A stretch of 64,000 bases of DNA, from the NCBI RefSeq assembly GCF_014243345.1, contig NZ_JACLZF010000001.1:372001-436000 (forward strand). The letters run 5' to 3'. Both the position numbers and the translations under genes were made by a program. This document shows, piece after piece, positions 9,949 to 18,649 of this stretch. The notes under the pieces were generated by a model. That model ran no database searches and was not told where the DNA came from. It was given only the letters and a program-made list of their open reading frames with translations. Origin of the DNA: Robiginitalea sp. SC105. GTDB lineage: Bacteria; Bacteroidota; Bacteroidia; Flavobacteriales; Flavobacteriaceae. The stretch's first letter is position 1; every line of letters begins with the position of its first letter.

Positions 9949-10911
9949 ATGCCCCTGCAACAAGCCACATACCATCCCCCTGCCCTCTGGCAAAACGGCC
10001 ATATTTCGACGATTTATTCCGCCCTTTTCCGCCAGGTTCCGAACCCCGGATACCAGCGGGAACGACTGGAGCTGCCGGACGGGGACTTCCTGGACCTCGA
10101 CTGGCTGCCGTCATGGGGGGAAACCGATAAAGTGGCCCTGTTGGTGCATGGCCTGGAGGGGGACACCCGTCGTCCCTACATGGTGGGCAGCGCCAAATTA
10201 TTCTCCGGCGAGGGATATGCAGTCTGCGCCATGAACCTGCGCGGTTGCAGCGGGGAACCCAACCGACGCTACCGCTCTTACCATTCCGGGGCCACGGAAG
10301 ACCTGGACGAAGTCATCCGGCATATCCGGAAAGTGCGGCCCGGGCACAGGATCTACCTCAACGGGTTCAGCCTGGGGGGCAACCTGATCCTGAAATACCT
10401 GGGGGAAACAGGTGGTGCTCCGGCAGGGATTGCCGCTGCGGCAGCCATTTCGGTGCCCGTGGACCTGTACGATTCCCTCCGGCAGCTGCAGCAGCCCAAA
10501 AACTGGGTATATTCCACACATTTCCTCCGCAACCTGCGCGGGAAACTGAGGCAGAAAAAGCGGCTCTTCCCGGAACGGATCACCGACGCCCTGATACGTC
10601 AGGTACGTACCCTTAAGGATTTCGACGACCTGTATACCAGCAAGGCCCACGGGTTCCGGGATGCCCTGGATTATTATGCCCGCTGCAGCAGTTTGCCCGT
10701 ACTGCCCAATATTGGCGTACCCACCCTCATCCTGAATGCTGAGAACGACAGTTTCCTGGGACCGGCCTGTTACCCGGAAGCTGTTTGCCGGATGCACCCG
10801 AACCTGTTTTTCGAAAGCCCGCGCCATGGCGGGCATGTGGGTTTTGTCCTCCCGGGAGGTGCCTATTACAACGAAGAACGGACGATTCGTTTTTTCAGGG
10901 ACCTCACATAA
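9949..10911 (+). CDS. YheT-type alpha/beta hydrolase
   Basis: The 320-residue protein has the YheT/ABHD1-3 layout: a short N-terminal region with HISTIYSALFR, the oxyanion segment LLVHGLEGD near 67-75, RGCSGEPNR, and the nucleophile elbow GFSLGG near 142-147. Acid and histidine residues follow in LNAENDSFL and PRHGGHVGF. Bacterial members are cytosolic esterases or carboxylesterases of poorly known substrate. The gene sits between the nitronate monooxygenase and a cytochrome gene with no evident functional link. Confidence 0.85.
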   Translation: MPLQQATYHPPALWQNGHISTIYSALFRQVPNPGYQRERLELPDGDFLDLDWLPSWGETDKVALLVHGLEGDTRRPYMVGSAKLFSGEGYAVCAMNLRGCSGEPNRRYRSYHSGATEDLDEVIRHIRKVRPGHRIYLNGFSLGGNLILKYLGETGGAPAGIAAAAAISVPVDLYDSLRQLQQPKNWVYSTHFLRNLRGKLRQKKRLFPERITDALIRQVRTLKDFDDLYTSKAHGFRDALDYYARCSSLPVLPNIGVPTLILNAENDSFLGPACYPEAVCRMHPNLFFESPRHGGHVGFVLPGGAYYNEERTIRFFRDLT

Positions 10912-10952
10912 AGGTCTAATTTGTATATTAGTCCTTCATAAGAATCTGAAAC

Positions 10953-11438
10953 ATGAAAAAAATCTTGACTTTATGCGCCGCTATGGCCCTGGCCATCGGT
11001 TGTGGCGAAAAAAAGGAGGAGAAAAAAGAAGACGGCTTCGAAATGAGCCGCACCAAGCAGGAAGCCCCTGCTGAAAAGGCAGCCTCGGACGGGGTGCCCG
11101 TGGATTTGTCCAACAAGGGGGTCGGACCCGTCGACTCTATTGACCTGCCGGACGAAATCGATTCGGAACTGGCCGCTGCCGGCGAAACAAAATTCAACAC
11201 CATTTGTATTGCCTGCCACCAGGTGGAAAAGCGCATGATTGGCCCGGCCATGGCCGGTGTCATGGAGCGCCGGAGCCCGGAGTGGGTGATGAACATGATG
11301 CTCAACCCGGATGGCATGCTCAAGGAGGACCCGATCGCGAAGGCCCTGCTGAAGGAGTATAACAACATGATCATGACCAACCAGAACCTGTCGCAGGAAG
11401 ATGCACGGGCACTGCTGGAATACCTGAGGACCCTGTAG
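10953..11438 (+). CDS. Lipoprotein c-type cytochrome
   Basis: The 161-residue protein has a lipoprotein signal with lipobox-like ALAIGC (Cys17), a lysine/glutamate-rich linker, and one heme-binding CIACH motif near residue 88. The following conserved Gly-Pro (MIGPAMAGVM) and several Met residues could supply the axial ligand. It is expected on the periplasmic side, carrying electrons in respiration or delivering them to an oxidase or reductase that is not encoded nearby. It ends just before a strong bidirectional terminator. Confidence 0.85.
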   Translation: MKKILTLCAAMALAIGCGEKKEEKKEDGFEMSRTKQEAPAEKAASDGVPVDLSNKGVGPVDSIDLPDEIDSELAAAGETKFNTICIACHQVEKRMIGPAMAGVMERRSPEWVMNMMLNPDGMLKEDPIAKALLKEYNNMIMTNQNLSQEDARALLEYLRTL

Positions 11439-11454
11439 GGGATCTGCATCAGGT

Positions 11455-11497
11455 AAAAAAAGCCGCGGCCGGAGTTATCCGGCCGCGGCTTTTTTTT
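11455..11497. terminator. Bidirectional Rho-independent terminator
   Basis: A perfect 13-bp stem (11461-11473 with 11478-11490, loop GTTA) is flanked by an A-run on the left and a T-run on the right. It can serve both the cytochrome gene and the convergent SulP gene. Confidence 0.92.
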
Positions 11498-11515
11498 GCC
11501 AGGGCCCGCCCGCTG

Positions 11516-13045
11516 TCAAACCCGGTCTGTGAGCACCTTATAGGTAGGGTCCTCCAGGACGTTGATCTCGATGATATCGTCAGCGTCCCCCAACAGCCTC
11601 CGGCAGTCCCGGCTCAGGTGTTTCAGGTGCACCTTCTTGCCCACCCGTTTGTAACGTTCGGTGAGTTTGTTCAATGCCTCGATGGCCGACATGTCCACCA
11701 CCCGGCTTTCCCGGAAGTCAATGACCACTTCGTCCGGGTCCCCGGGCACATCGAATTTTTCATTGAACAGGGTCGTGGAACCGAAAAAGAGCGGGCCGTA
11801 GATCTCATAGTGTTTCACCCCATTTTCATCCACATGTTTCCGGGCCCGGATGCGCTTGGCGTTATCCCAGGAGAAAACCAGGGCCGAGATGATCACCCCG
11901 ACCAGTACGGCCAGGGCGAGGTTGTGCAGGAAAACCGTTACCAGGGTCACCAGGACCATTACCAGTACGTCCGATTTGGGCATGCGGCGGAAGGTGCGCA
12001 GGCTGGCCCACTCAAAGGTGCCCAGGGCCACCATGATCATCAGCCCGGTGAGGGCGGCCATTGGGACACGTTCTATCAGGCCCGAACCGTAGACCACAAA
12101 CGTCAGCAGCATCAGGGAGGCAACGATCCCGGACAGCCGGGCACGGGCACCATTGGAGGTGTTGATCAGGCTCTGGCCGATCATGGCGCACCCCCCCATC
12201 CCCGAGAAGAGCCCGGATAAAATGTTCCCCGCACCCTGGGCCACCGCTTCCTTGTTGCCCCTTCCGCGGGTCTCGGTGATTTCATCCACGATATTGAGGG
12301 TCAGCAGGCTTTCGATCAGGCCCACTCCGGCCACGATGGCCGCATAGGGGAAAATAATGCGCAGGGTCTCCAGGGTCCAGGGGAGGTCGGGCAGGTGGAA
12401 TGGCGGGAATCCCCCGGAGATGGAAGCGATATCCCCGATGCTCCGGGTGGGTATGTCCAGTGCCAGCACCAGTCCGAAGATCACCAGGATGGCCACCAGG
12501 GAAGCCGGCACGGCCCTGCTCAGTTTTGGCAGGCCCCAGATGATGGCCATGGTGAGCAACACCAGACCCCCGAAGGTCCAGAGAGCCGGTCCCTGCATCC
12601 AGGACCCGTCCGGGGTCTTGAACTGGGTGAGCTGCGACATGAAGATGATGATGGCCAGGCCGTTGACAAAGCCGAAGATGACCGGGTGGGGCACCAGGCG
12701 CATGAACTTGCCCAGGCGCAGGACCCCGGCCGCGACCTGCAGGAGGCCCGCCAGGATCACGGTTGCAAACACGTATTCCACCCCGTGGTCTGCCACCAGG
12801 GAGACAATCACGACCGCCACGGCTCCGGTTGCCCCAGAGATCATGCCGGGCCTGCCCCCGAATACAGAGGTCACCAGGCCCATTACGAACGCGGCGTAAA
12901 GTCCCGTCAGGGGCGACAGTCCGGCTATCAGGGCAAAGGCGATCGCTTCGGGTACCAGGGCGAGGGCTACCGTTATCCCCGATAGGATCTCGGTGCGGTA
13001 GTTGACGCTTTGTGAAAAATCGAATAGGTTCAGATACTTTTTCAA
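11516..13045 (-). CDS. SulP-family anion permease with STAS domain
   Basis: The 509-residue inner-membrane protein has the SulP fold: LSGITVALALVPEAIAFALI in TM1, about twelve hydrophobic segments, the conserved GGCAMIGQSLINTSNGARARLSG region and a C-terminal STAS domain (about 400-500) with VVDMSAIEALNKL. Substrates in the family are sulfate, bicarbonate or other anions. No sulfate-assimilation or carbonic-anhydrase gene is next to it, so the anion is open. It has its own TAATTTTG box and shares the downstream terminator. Confidence 0.9.
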   Translation of the reverse strand: MKKYLNLFDFSQSVNYRTEILSGITVALALVPEAIAFALIAGLSPLTGLYAAFVMGLVTSVFGGRPGMISGATGAVAVVIVSLVADHGVEYVFATVILAGLLQVAAGVLRLGKFMRLVPHPVIFGFVNGLAIIIFMSQLTQFKTPDGSWMQGPALWTFGGLVLLTMAIIWGLPKLSRAVPASLVAILVIFGLVLALDIPTRSIGDIASISGGFPPFHLPDLPWTLETLRIIFPYAAIVAGVGLIESLLTLNIVDEITETRGRGNKEAVAQGAGNILSGLFSGMGGCAMIGQSLINTSNGARARLSGIVASLMLLTFVVYGSGLIERVPMAALTGLMIMVALGTFEWASLRTFRRMPKSDVLVMVLVTLVTVFLHNLALAVLVGVIISALVFSWDNAKRIRARKHVDENGVKHYEIYGPLFFGSTTLFNEKFDVPGDPDEVVIDFRESRVVDMSAIEALNKLTERYKRVGKKVHLKHLSRDCRRLLGDADDIIEINVLEDPTYKVLTDRV

Positions 13046-13063
13046 ATTCCTGTTTTAAGCCGG

Positions 13064-13071
13064 CAAAATTA
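13064..13071 (-). promoter_or_regulatory. -7 promoter box for the SulP gene
   Basis: The minus strand reads TAATTTTG, an exact TAnnTTTG match, 18 nt before the SulP ATG at 13045. Confidence 0.5.
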
Positions 13072-13243
13072 CCAAAAAGCCCGGGCCTGACCGATTGAAA
13101 GGCCCGATTTCAGAAATCCTCAGTATCCCGGGCCATCCTTCAGGAATCCGCAAAGAATCGCAGTTTCGCTCACCAACCTGGCATTTGAAACTCACAAAAA
13201 CGGGGCTGTCGGGAAGAGGTAGGCACTGGCCCTCGCTGGCCGA

Positions 13244-13287
13244 CAAAAGAGAAACCGCCCGGGACCTTACGGGATCCGGGCGGTTTC
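13244..13287 (-). terminator. Rho-independent terminator after the flavobacterial lipoprotein gene
   Basis: A perfect 12-bp stem GAAACCGCCCGG (13251-13262) pairs with 13276-13287 across a 14-nt loop. It is followed on the minus strand by TCTTTTG. Between it and the stop codon lies a TTGG-repeat stretch, whose plus-strand complement contains AACTAACCAA at 13289-13298. Confidence 0.8.
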
Positions 13288-13320
13288 CAACTAACCAACC
13301 AACCAAAATTTTCAGGGGGC

Positions 13321-14247
13321 TTAGTGCGGGCGCTTCCGCTCAACGTCCATGTCCGGCAACTGTATTGCCCGACGTTTCCTGCCGGTATCGGCGCCCTCTT
13401 TCAGGAACTGCCGGAAACCCCTGCCGGCGAACTCATAAACTGTCCCGCTGTCCGGGTGGTAGAGTTCAATCGTCCCGTCATCAATAACGTATAACTCAAA
13501 ATAGTCATTGCCCATAAAGTCATAATCCAGTGTTAAAGTTTTCAGGCTGGGATCGCCGGGCACATTATACACGGTATACCGCCCCTGGTAGTCCCAGAGG
13601 ATGCCGCCGAGGGGGGTGCCGGGCACATCGGTCGAGGACCTGAATTCATCCGCGTCAAATCCTGCCGGGAATTGCAGGTAATGCTCCTGGTCAAAATCAT
13701 TCAGGGCTCCCGTTTCGCTGGTATATACCTTTTCCCAGGCGGTGTACTCCTGCAGGAAATAATGGATGTTGTCGTAGAACAGCTGATCATAGTCAAAATT
13801 GCCCTGCTGATAGCCCCTGAGGAAATAGGAGGTGTCGGAACGGGGGTCGTAGAGTTCCACGGAACCCCCGCCCAGGACATAAACATCCAGGTCCCAGTAG
13901 CCGTCGATGTCGTGGTCGATTTCCAGTATGCCCCCCGGGGCTTCGTACCAACCCACCTGTATGCCAAGGCCAGCACCCGTCTTGCCGATACCGACCAGGT
14001 TGTTGTTGGCCAGGAGTGCACCCCGGTCAAAGGAAAGGGTAAATGCATTTTGGAGGAAGGGCACTTCCCCGTTTCCCCGCGTGGCGTGGACATCCACATA
14101 CCAGAGGTCGTAGGTTTCCAGCACCTGGGCGGCACGGAAAGGGGTATCGGTCACGATTACCTCTTCTTCCACCCACAATTCGGAATAGCAGGACTGCAGG
14201 AGGAAAGCGAAGAGAAATACCGGGAGTATGCTGATTTTTGTTCTCAT
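13321..14247 (-). CDS. Conserved Flavobacteriaceae lipoprotein of unknown function
   Basis: The 308-residue product starts MRTKISILPVFLFAFLLQSC, a lipoprotein signal with Cys20, so it is an envelope protein. It continues with a mostly beta-type domain rich in Tyr, Asp and Gly (DLWYVDVHATRGNGEVPFLQ near 47-66, and SFDRGALLANNNLVGIGKTG). To my knowledge, relatives in flavobacterial genomes are often labelled nicotinic acid mononucleotide adenylyltransferase, but no nucleotidyltransferase motif (HxGH, ISSTxxR) is visible. The start is set at 14247 because the signal peptide begins there. It is divergent from gpsA. Confidence 0.75.
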   Translation of the reverse strand: MRTKISILPVFLFAFLLQSCYSELWVEEEVIVTDTPFRAAQVLETYDLWYVDVHATRGNGEVPFLQNAFTLSFDRGALLANNNLVGIGKTGAGLGIQVGWYEAPGGILEIDHDIDGYWDLDVYVLGGGSVELYDPRSDTSYFLRGYQQGNFDYDQLFYDNIHYFLQEYTAWEKVYTSETGALNDFDQEHYLQFPAGFDADEFRSSTDVPGTPLGGILWDYQGRYTVYNVPGDPSLKTLTLDYDFMGNDYFELYVIDDGTIELYHPDSGTVYEFAGRGFRQFLKEGADTGRKRRAIQLPDMDVERKRPH

Positions 14248-14322
14248 GGCTGTGGGCTTTGGTTCCTGCCATAGAGTATGCAATCGGCATGCCAAAAACA
14301 TAATTGCCTGGTTTACTGAAAC

Positions 14323-14351
14323 TTGATCCAGGTATTTTTTAAGTAATTTTG
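14323..14351 (+). promoter_or_regulatory. gpsA promoter
   Basis: TTG at 14323-14325, 18 nt, then TAATTTTG at 14344-14351 (exact TAnnTTTG). The gpsA ATG follows 16 nt later. Confidence 0.6.
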
Positions 14352-14367
14352 GGCTAAAATCAATTTG

Positions 14368-15372
14368 ATGTCAAAGCAGCGTTTGCGGTTTGCCGTCCTT
14401 GGGGGCGGTAGTTGGGCAACGGCCATTGTGAAGATGTTGTGCGAGAACCTGGAGCAGGTAACCTGGTATATGCGCAGCAGCGAGGCCATCGCCCATATCC
14501 TCAGGGAAGGGCACAACCCGAATTATTTGAGTTCCGTTGAATTCGACACCAGCCAGCTGCGGCTGACCGACTCCATCGACGAGGCGGTACGGGAAGCCGA
14601 CCTGCTGATTTTTGCCGTGCCGTCGGCCTTCCTGGTACGGGAAATGCAGAAGCTTACCGAGTCGCTCAAAGGGAAAATACTCTTTTCTGCCATCAAGGGG
14701 ATTGTCCCGGAAACGGGCAAAATCGTCGGGGAGCACCTGCACGAAACCTATGACATCCCATTCGACGACATCGGCGTAATTACCGGTCCCTGCCACGCGG
14801 AAGAGGTAGCCCTGGAACGCCTTTCCTACCTGACCATCGCCTGCTCGGATAAATCCAAGGCGCGGAAAGTGGCCCGGGCCCTGAGCAGTTCCTATATCAA
14901 AACCAAGGTAACCAAGGACATCATCGGCACCGAATACGCCGCGATGCTCAAAAACATCTATGCAATTGCTGCAGGTATTGCACATGGCCTGGGGTATGGG
15001 GACAACTTTCAATCCGTGTTGATGAGCAATGCCATCCGGGAGATGAAGCGCTATACCAAAAGGCTGTACAACATCGACCGGAACATCAACCACTCCGCCT
15101 ACCTGGGCGACCTGCTCGTCACCGGCTATTCCACGTTCAGCCGGAACCGGATGTTCGGGAACATGATCGGCAAGGGATATACCGTAAAAAGTGCCATGAT
15201 GGAAATGAGTATGGTTGCCGAGGGCTATTATGCGGTCAAAAGCGCCTACGCCATCAAGGAGGGGTTTTCCAAAAAGGTCAAGACCCCCATCATCGATGCG
15301 GTATACAAAGTGCTTTACGAACAGAAAAATGCCAAGAAAGTCTTTGCCGGCCTGGCAGACCAGATGAGTTAG
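14368..15372 (+). CDS. gpsA: Glycerol-3-phosphate dehydrogenase [NAD(P)+]
   Basis: The 334-residue protein starts MSKQRLRFAVLGGGSWATAI, with the Rossmann GxGxxxxA pattern at residues 12-18. It carries the GpsA motifs ITGPCHAEEV and TEYAAMLKNIYAIAAGIAHG, which contains the catalytic lysine. It makes sn-glycerol 3-phosphate from dihydroxyacetone phosphate for phospholipid synthesis in the cytosol. The frame is open three bases upstream (TTG), but ATG 14368 is the natural start. It converges on glpD, which catalyses the opposite, quinone-linked oxidation of the same metabolite. Confidence 0.93.
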   Translation: MSKQRLRFAVLGGGSWATAIVKMLCENLEQVTWYMRSSEAIAHILREGHNPNYLSSVEFDTSQLRLTDSIDEAVREADLLIFAVPSAFLVREMQKLTESLKGKILFSAIKGIVPETGKIVGEHLHETYDIPFDDIGVITGPCHAEEVALERLSYLTIACSDKSKARKVARALSSSYIKTKVTKDIIGTEYAAMLKNIYAIAAGIAHGLGYGDNFQSVLMSNAIREMKRYTKRLYNIDRNINHSAYLGDLLVTGYSTFSRNRMFGNMIGKGYTVKSAMMEMSMVAEGYYAVKSAYAIKEGFSKKVKTPIIDAVYKVLYEQKNAKKVFAGLADQMS

Positions 15373-15433
15373 TCACGCCAGCGCGCCCTGTCTAAGGCCT
15401 GGCTCCAGGGCGGTTATACCGTTTCCCGCACAA

Positions 15434-17101
15434 TTACACGGGTTCCAGGCTGAAGGTGCTGTGGCGGGCAATTTCTTCTTCCATGGTCTCCTTCCAACCG
15501 GCAGCGGTCTCCGGATCCGCTTGCAGCAAACGGGCACATTCGGCCACCACCTGATCCAGGTAGTCCTTTACCACGCCTATGTCGAAATACAACCGGCCGG
15601 TCCGCCGGATCAGGAAATCCATGGGGTTCTGGACCATTTCAAATCCGACCCCAAACTCCAGTTCAGCCTTCAGCAAACGCCATTGCGGATCCTTATCCTC
15701 CAGGGCATCGAACCGTTCGAGGATGACCTCGGACTGGTCCCCGTAGGTCGTTACCAGCTTCCAGGCAGCATGCCGGTCCAGGCCATCCCGTTTGAGGCGT
15801 TTGGCCAGCTTGTCCACGTAGGCAGAAACCTCCCGTGCGTTTTTGAACCCATTGCCGCAAAGGGGGAGTTGCTCTGTCCGGCAGGGTTTGAGCTCCCGCC
15901 CCCCGGTCTCTTCCATCCGCCGCGCGATTCGGTTAACGGTGCGCTCCGCCATCTTCCGGTACCCGGTAAGCTTGCCCCCTGCAATGCTGATCAGCCCGGT
16001 GTCAGAGGTGAAAATCTCGTCCTTTCGGGAGAGCTCGGAGGCGGATTTCCCCTCTTCATGTATCAGCGGGCGGAGGCCTGCCCAGGACGATTCGATATCG
16101 GCCATATCCAAATCGATGGAAGGGAACATGTTATTGACTGCGGAAATGAGATAGATGGCATCCGCCAGGTCGGTGCGGACATCGTCCTTGTCCCCTTCGT
16201 AGTTGGTATCGGTGGTCCCCACATAGGTGACCTTGCCCCTGGGGATCGCGAACATCATCCGGCCATCCGGGACGTCGAAATACACAGACTGGTTCACCGG
16301 CAGCTTTTCGTGCGGGAAGACCAGGTGGACCCCTTTGGTCAGGTGCAACCGTTTGCCCTTCCGGCTCTTGTTTACACCGCGGAGTTCGTCTACCCAGGGA
16401 CCCGCTGCACTGATCACGTGGTCGGCCCGGATTTCAATGGCCCCGCCGCCCAGCAGGTCCTCGGCAACCACCCCGTTTACCTGTCCGTCCTTATAAAGGA
16501 AATCCTCCACGCGCATATAATTAAGGGCCGTAGCCCCGAAGGCCAGGCTGCTCTTGATGATTTCCAGGGTCAGGCGGGCGTCGTCCGTCCGGTATTCCGC
16601 GTAATATCCGGCCCCCTTGAGTTTCTTTTTCGGCAGGAGGGGTTCTATTTTCAGTGCCTCTTTTTTCTCGAGCATCTTGCGCTTGTCGTCCCCCCCAACC
16701 TGGGCGAGGATGTCGTACACCTTGAGGCCGATGGAGGTGAGCCATTTCCCGTAGGATCCCCCCTCGATAAGCGGCAAAAGCATTTTTTCCGGGAGTACCA
16801 GGTGGGGCGCCAGCTTATGGACAATCGCCCGCTCGGAGCCCACTTCCTTTACCAGCCAGAAATCGAATTGCTTCAGGTACCGCAGCCCGCCGTGTATCAG
16901 TTTGGTGGATTTGCTACTGGTCCCCGAGGCAAAATCCCCCTTTTCCAGCAACACGGTCCGCAGCCCGCGGGAAGCGGCATCCAGGGCTATCCCGGCACCG
17001 GTGATCCCCCCGCCGATCACGATGAGGTCTGCAGGTTCCGCGCTGAGTTTTTCGAGGTCCGATTTTCGGTTGCGGCCCGTAAAGGCATGTGGTTTTTTCA
17101 T
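15434..17101 (-). CDS. glpD: Aerobic glycerol-3-phosphate dehydrogenase (FAD)
   Basis: The 555-residue protein has an N-terminal FAD-binding motif DLIVIGGGITGAGIALDAAS (about 25-44), the GlpD signatures SSKSTKLIHGGLRYLKQFDF and SAAGPWVDELRG, and a C-terminal helical DAO_C domain. It oxidises glycerol 3-phosphate to dihydroxyacetone phosphate and passes electrons to quinone at the membrane. The frame is open 68 codons upstream, but homology starts at MKKPHAF. It has a promoter-like TATTTTTA box just upstream and also lies 67 nt behind the ABM gene. No glpF or glpK is adjacent. Confidence 0.92.
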   Translation of the reverse strand: MKKPHAFTGRNRKSDLEKLSAEPADLIVIGGGITGAGIALDAASRGLRTVLLEKGDFASGTSSKSTKLIHGGLRYLKQFDFWLVKEVGSERAIVHKLAPHLVLPEKMLLPLIEGGSYGKWLTSIGLKVYDILAQVGGDDKRKMLEKKEALKIEPLLPKKKLKGAGYYAEYRTDDARLTLEIIKSSLAFGATALNYMRVEDFLYKDGQVNGVVAEDLLGGGAIEIRADHVISAAGPWVDELRGVNKSRKGKRLHLTKGVHLVFPHEKLPVNQSVYFDVPDGRMMFAIPRGKVTYVGTTDTNYEGDKDDVRTDLADAIYLISAVNNMFPSIDLDMADIESSWAGLRPLIHEEGKSASELSRKDEIFTSDTGLISIAGGKLTGYRKMAERTVNRIARRMEETGGRELKPCRTEQLPLCGNGFKNAREVSAYVDKLAKRLKRDGLDRHAAWKLVTTYGDQSEVILERFDALEDKDPQWRLLKAELEFGVGFEMVQNPMDFLIRRTGRLYFDIGVVKDYLDQVVAECARLLQADPETAAGWKETMEEEIARHSTFSLEPV

Positions 17102-17121
17102 AGCAAAAACATTTATCCCCT

Positions 17122-17151
17122 TAAAAATACAACGAAAAAACCGGCTTCCAA
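17122..17151 (-). promoter_or_regulatory. Putative glpD promoter
   Basis: On the minus strand TTGG (17151-17148), 18 nt, then TATTTTTA (17129-17122) fit the Bacteroidota layout with one -7 mismatch. The ATG lies 20 nt further. Confidence 0.4.
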
Positions 17152-17168
17152 TAGAGGCGGGAACGGGC

Positions 17169-17492
17169 TCAGGCAGGCGTGTCGTCGCTGGAAAAGGCAT
17201 ATTCCTTTTCCACGCGGCAGATCCGCACCCGGTATTCGGAATACCAGGTTTCGCGGCCCTTTTTCTGGGCCAGCAGGTGGTCGGCCTGGGCCTTCCAGTC
17301 CGCAATGGCCCTGAGGGATTCCCAGTAGCTGATCGTGATCCCGGTTTCTTCCCTTGCGTGATCCACCCCCAGGTAGCCGGGCTGTTGCGCGGCCAGTTCC
17401 ATCATACGTTCGGAGGTTTGCTGATACCCGTTGTCACCAGCTGTCCGGTAGTTGGTGAATATGACGGCGTAATAGGGGAATTTGGGTTTCAT
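17169..17492 (-). CDS. ABM-domain (antibiotic biosynthesis monooxygenase-like) protein
   Basis: The 107-residue protein has the ferredoxin-like dimeric alpha/beta barrel pattern of the ABM/YgiN superfamily: YYAVIFTNYR as strand 1, MMELAAQQPGYLGVDHARE, and ISYWESLRAIADWKAQADH. Members include heme-degrading and quinol monooxygenases, and the small YbaK-like stress proteins often annotated simply as ABM. Heme-ligand residues of IsdG are not evident, so the substrate is unknown. It overlaps the upstream gene by ATGA (17489-17492), suggesting translational coupling. Confidence 0.75.
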   Translation of the reverse strand: MKPKFPYYAVIFTNYRTAGDNGYQQTSERMMELAAQQPGYLGVDHAREETGITISYWESLRAIADWKAQADHLLAQKKGRETWYSEYRVRICRVEKEYAFSSDDTPA

Positions 17493-17845
17493 ATCGGGTA
17501 GTCTTTTTCCAGGAAGTAGGTAACAATCGCCTCCTTCATGAGTACCGATTGTTCTCCGGCCTTAAGCACGGGCAGGGCCTCCACCAGCCGGTAATGCGGC
17601 CAGCCCTCCTGGTCGAAGTATTCAAATTCGTAATACCCGTAGGGTTCCAGCAGACGGCAGATGGCAATGTGCATCAGGTCCAGTTTCTCCTCCTTCCGGA
17701 AGCGCCGGTGCAACTGCCCCAACTCCTGCACCCCCACCAGGTAGATGATCGCATCCAGGTCCAGCAGGTCCCCGTCCGCAAACTGTGCGGACAGCTTTTG
17801 CTGCAAACGTTCCCATCGTTCTTTTAAAAGAGTATCTCTCGCCAT
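17489..17845 (-). CDS. Conserved hypothetical protein, 118 residues
   Basis: This is a small soluble protein without signal or membrane segment. Its start is acidic and helical, followed by LLDLDAIIYLVGVQELGQLH and EEKLDLMHIAICRLLEPYGY. I recognise it as a type conserved in flavobacteria but can assign no function. It is the first gene of an apparent operon (this gene, ABM protein, possibly glpD), with a TACCTTTG box at 17889-17882 divergent from cvpA. Confidence 0.6.
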   Translation of the reverse strand: MARDTLLKERWERLQQKLSAQFADGDLLDLDAIIYLVGVQELGQLHRRFRKEEKLDLMHIAICRLLEPYGYYEFEYFDQEGWPHYRLVEALPVLKAGEQSVLMKEAIVTYFLEKDYPI

Positions 17846-17881
17846 GGCAAAAAGGCCCGGAAGGGGCCGGGATTATTCCCC

Positions 17882-17910
17882 CAAAGGTACAAACCAATGC
17901 GCTATATTTG
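17882..17910. promoter_or_regulatory. Back-to-back promoter boxes, hypothetical protein / cvpA
   Basis: TACCTTTG on the minus strand (17889-17882) and TATATTTG on the plus strand (17903-17910) are both exact TAnnTTTG matches, only 13 nt apart. The plus box is 12 nt from the cvpA ATG. The two -33 regions must overlap the opposite promoter. Confidence 0.5.
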
Positions 17911-17922
17911 TGACGTATCCGA

Positions 17923-18429
17923 ATGGGGTTTCTCGACATCATACTCGCCTTGCTGCTTGCCTATGGACTCTACAAAGGGTTCCGAAACGGGCTGATCCTG
18001 GAGGTTGCCTCCATCATTGCCCTGATTGCCGGCATCTACGGGGCCATACATTTTTCGTATCTGGCGGCCGATTACCTGGGCGAACGCCTCCTATGGGATC
18101 CCTACTATATCAAACTGTCGGCCTTTATAATCACCTTCCTGGGGATCGTCATCGCCGTACACCTGTTGGGCAAATTGCTTACGCAGGTAGCCGAGCTCGT
18201 CCTGGTGGGGTTCCTGAACCGGTTGAGCGGGGCGGTCTTTGGGGTCGTAAAGGTCGCTGTCATCCTCGGGGCCCTGCTGATCTTTTTTGAGCGCGCCAAC
18301 CGGTCGCTCGGGATGGAACCCGGGGATTTTGTCAAGGACTCCGTCCTGTATGCCCCGATACGGGAGGTGGGGGCCTTTGTGTTCAGCCGGGTCCTTGAAC
18401 CGGATCCTGCCGCCACGGATATGCATTGA
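17923..18429 (+). CDS. CvpA family inner-membrane protein
   Basis: The 168-residue protein has four hydrophobic helices: MGFLDIILALLLAYGLYKGF at the N-terminus, then LILEVASIIALIAGIYGAI, the IITFLGIVIAVHLLGKLL segment, and VVKVAVILGALLIFF. The GF+NG motif after helix 1 is typical of CvpA proteins. The family is linked to colicin V production in E. coli and to envelope or bile stress elsewhere; its mechanism is unsettled. It is apparently monocistronic with a short leader. Confidence 0.85.
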   Translation: MGFLDIILALLLAYGLYKGFRNGLILEVASIIALIAGIYGAIHFSYLAADYLGERLLWDPYYIKLSAFIITFLGIVIAVHLLGKLLTQVAELVLVGFLNRLSGAVFGVVKVAVILGALLIFFERANRSLGMEPGDFVKDSVLYAPIREVGAFVFSRVLEPDPAATDMH

Positions 18430-18467
18430 CGGGAAAATGCCGGCCTGGCTACAGGAAGCCACAGGCC

Positions 18468-18497
18468 TTTGAAGCCGGGGTAAACAGGGTATTTTTG
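18468..18497 (+). promoter_or_regulatory. Strong promoter upstream of the CAP-domain lipoprotein
   Basis: TTTG (18468-18471), 18 nt, then TATTTTTG (18490-18497) is a near-perfect Bacteroidota promoter. The next start codon is 152 nt away, so the leader would be long. That leader contains short inverted repeats such as CCGATATTCGG (18498-18508). Confidence 0.6.
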
Positions 18498-18649
18498 CCG
18501 ATATTCGGAAGAATTCCACATTTGGTCGAAAATCGGCAACCGCTAAAAGGAAACCCGGCAATTTTCTGTATTATTATCCTCCGGTCTCCGCCGGATATTT
18601 GAAGAACCCCCATTCTTCCCTACTTGCCTGCTTGCAGATAGAACACTGT

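Noticed and set aside
15384-15412. Hairpin CGCCCTG/CAGGGCG between gpsA and glpD as a terminator
   Set aside because: Only a 7-bp stem with a 15-nt loop and no T-run on either strand; too weak to call.
15461-17314. 617-codon plus-strand ORF opposite glpD
   Set aside because: GlpD motifs are intact on the minus strand; the antisense product has no recognisable domain.
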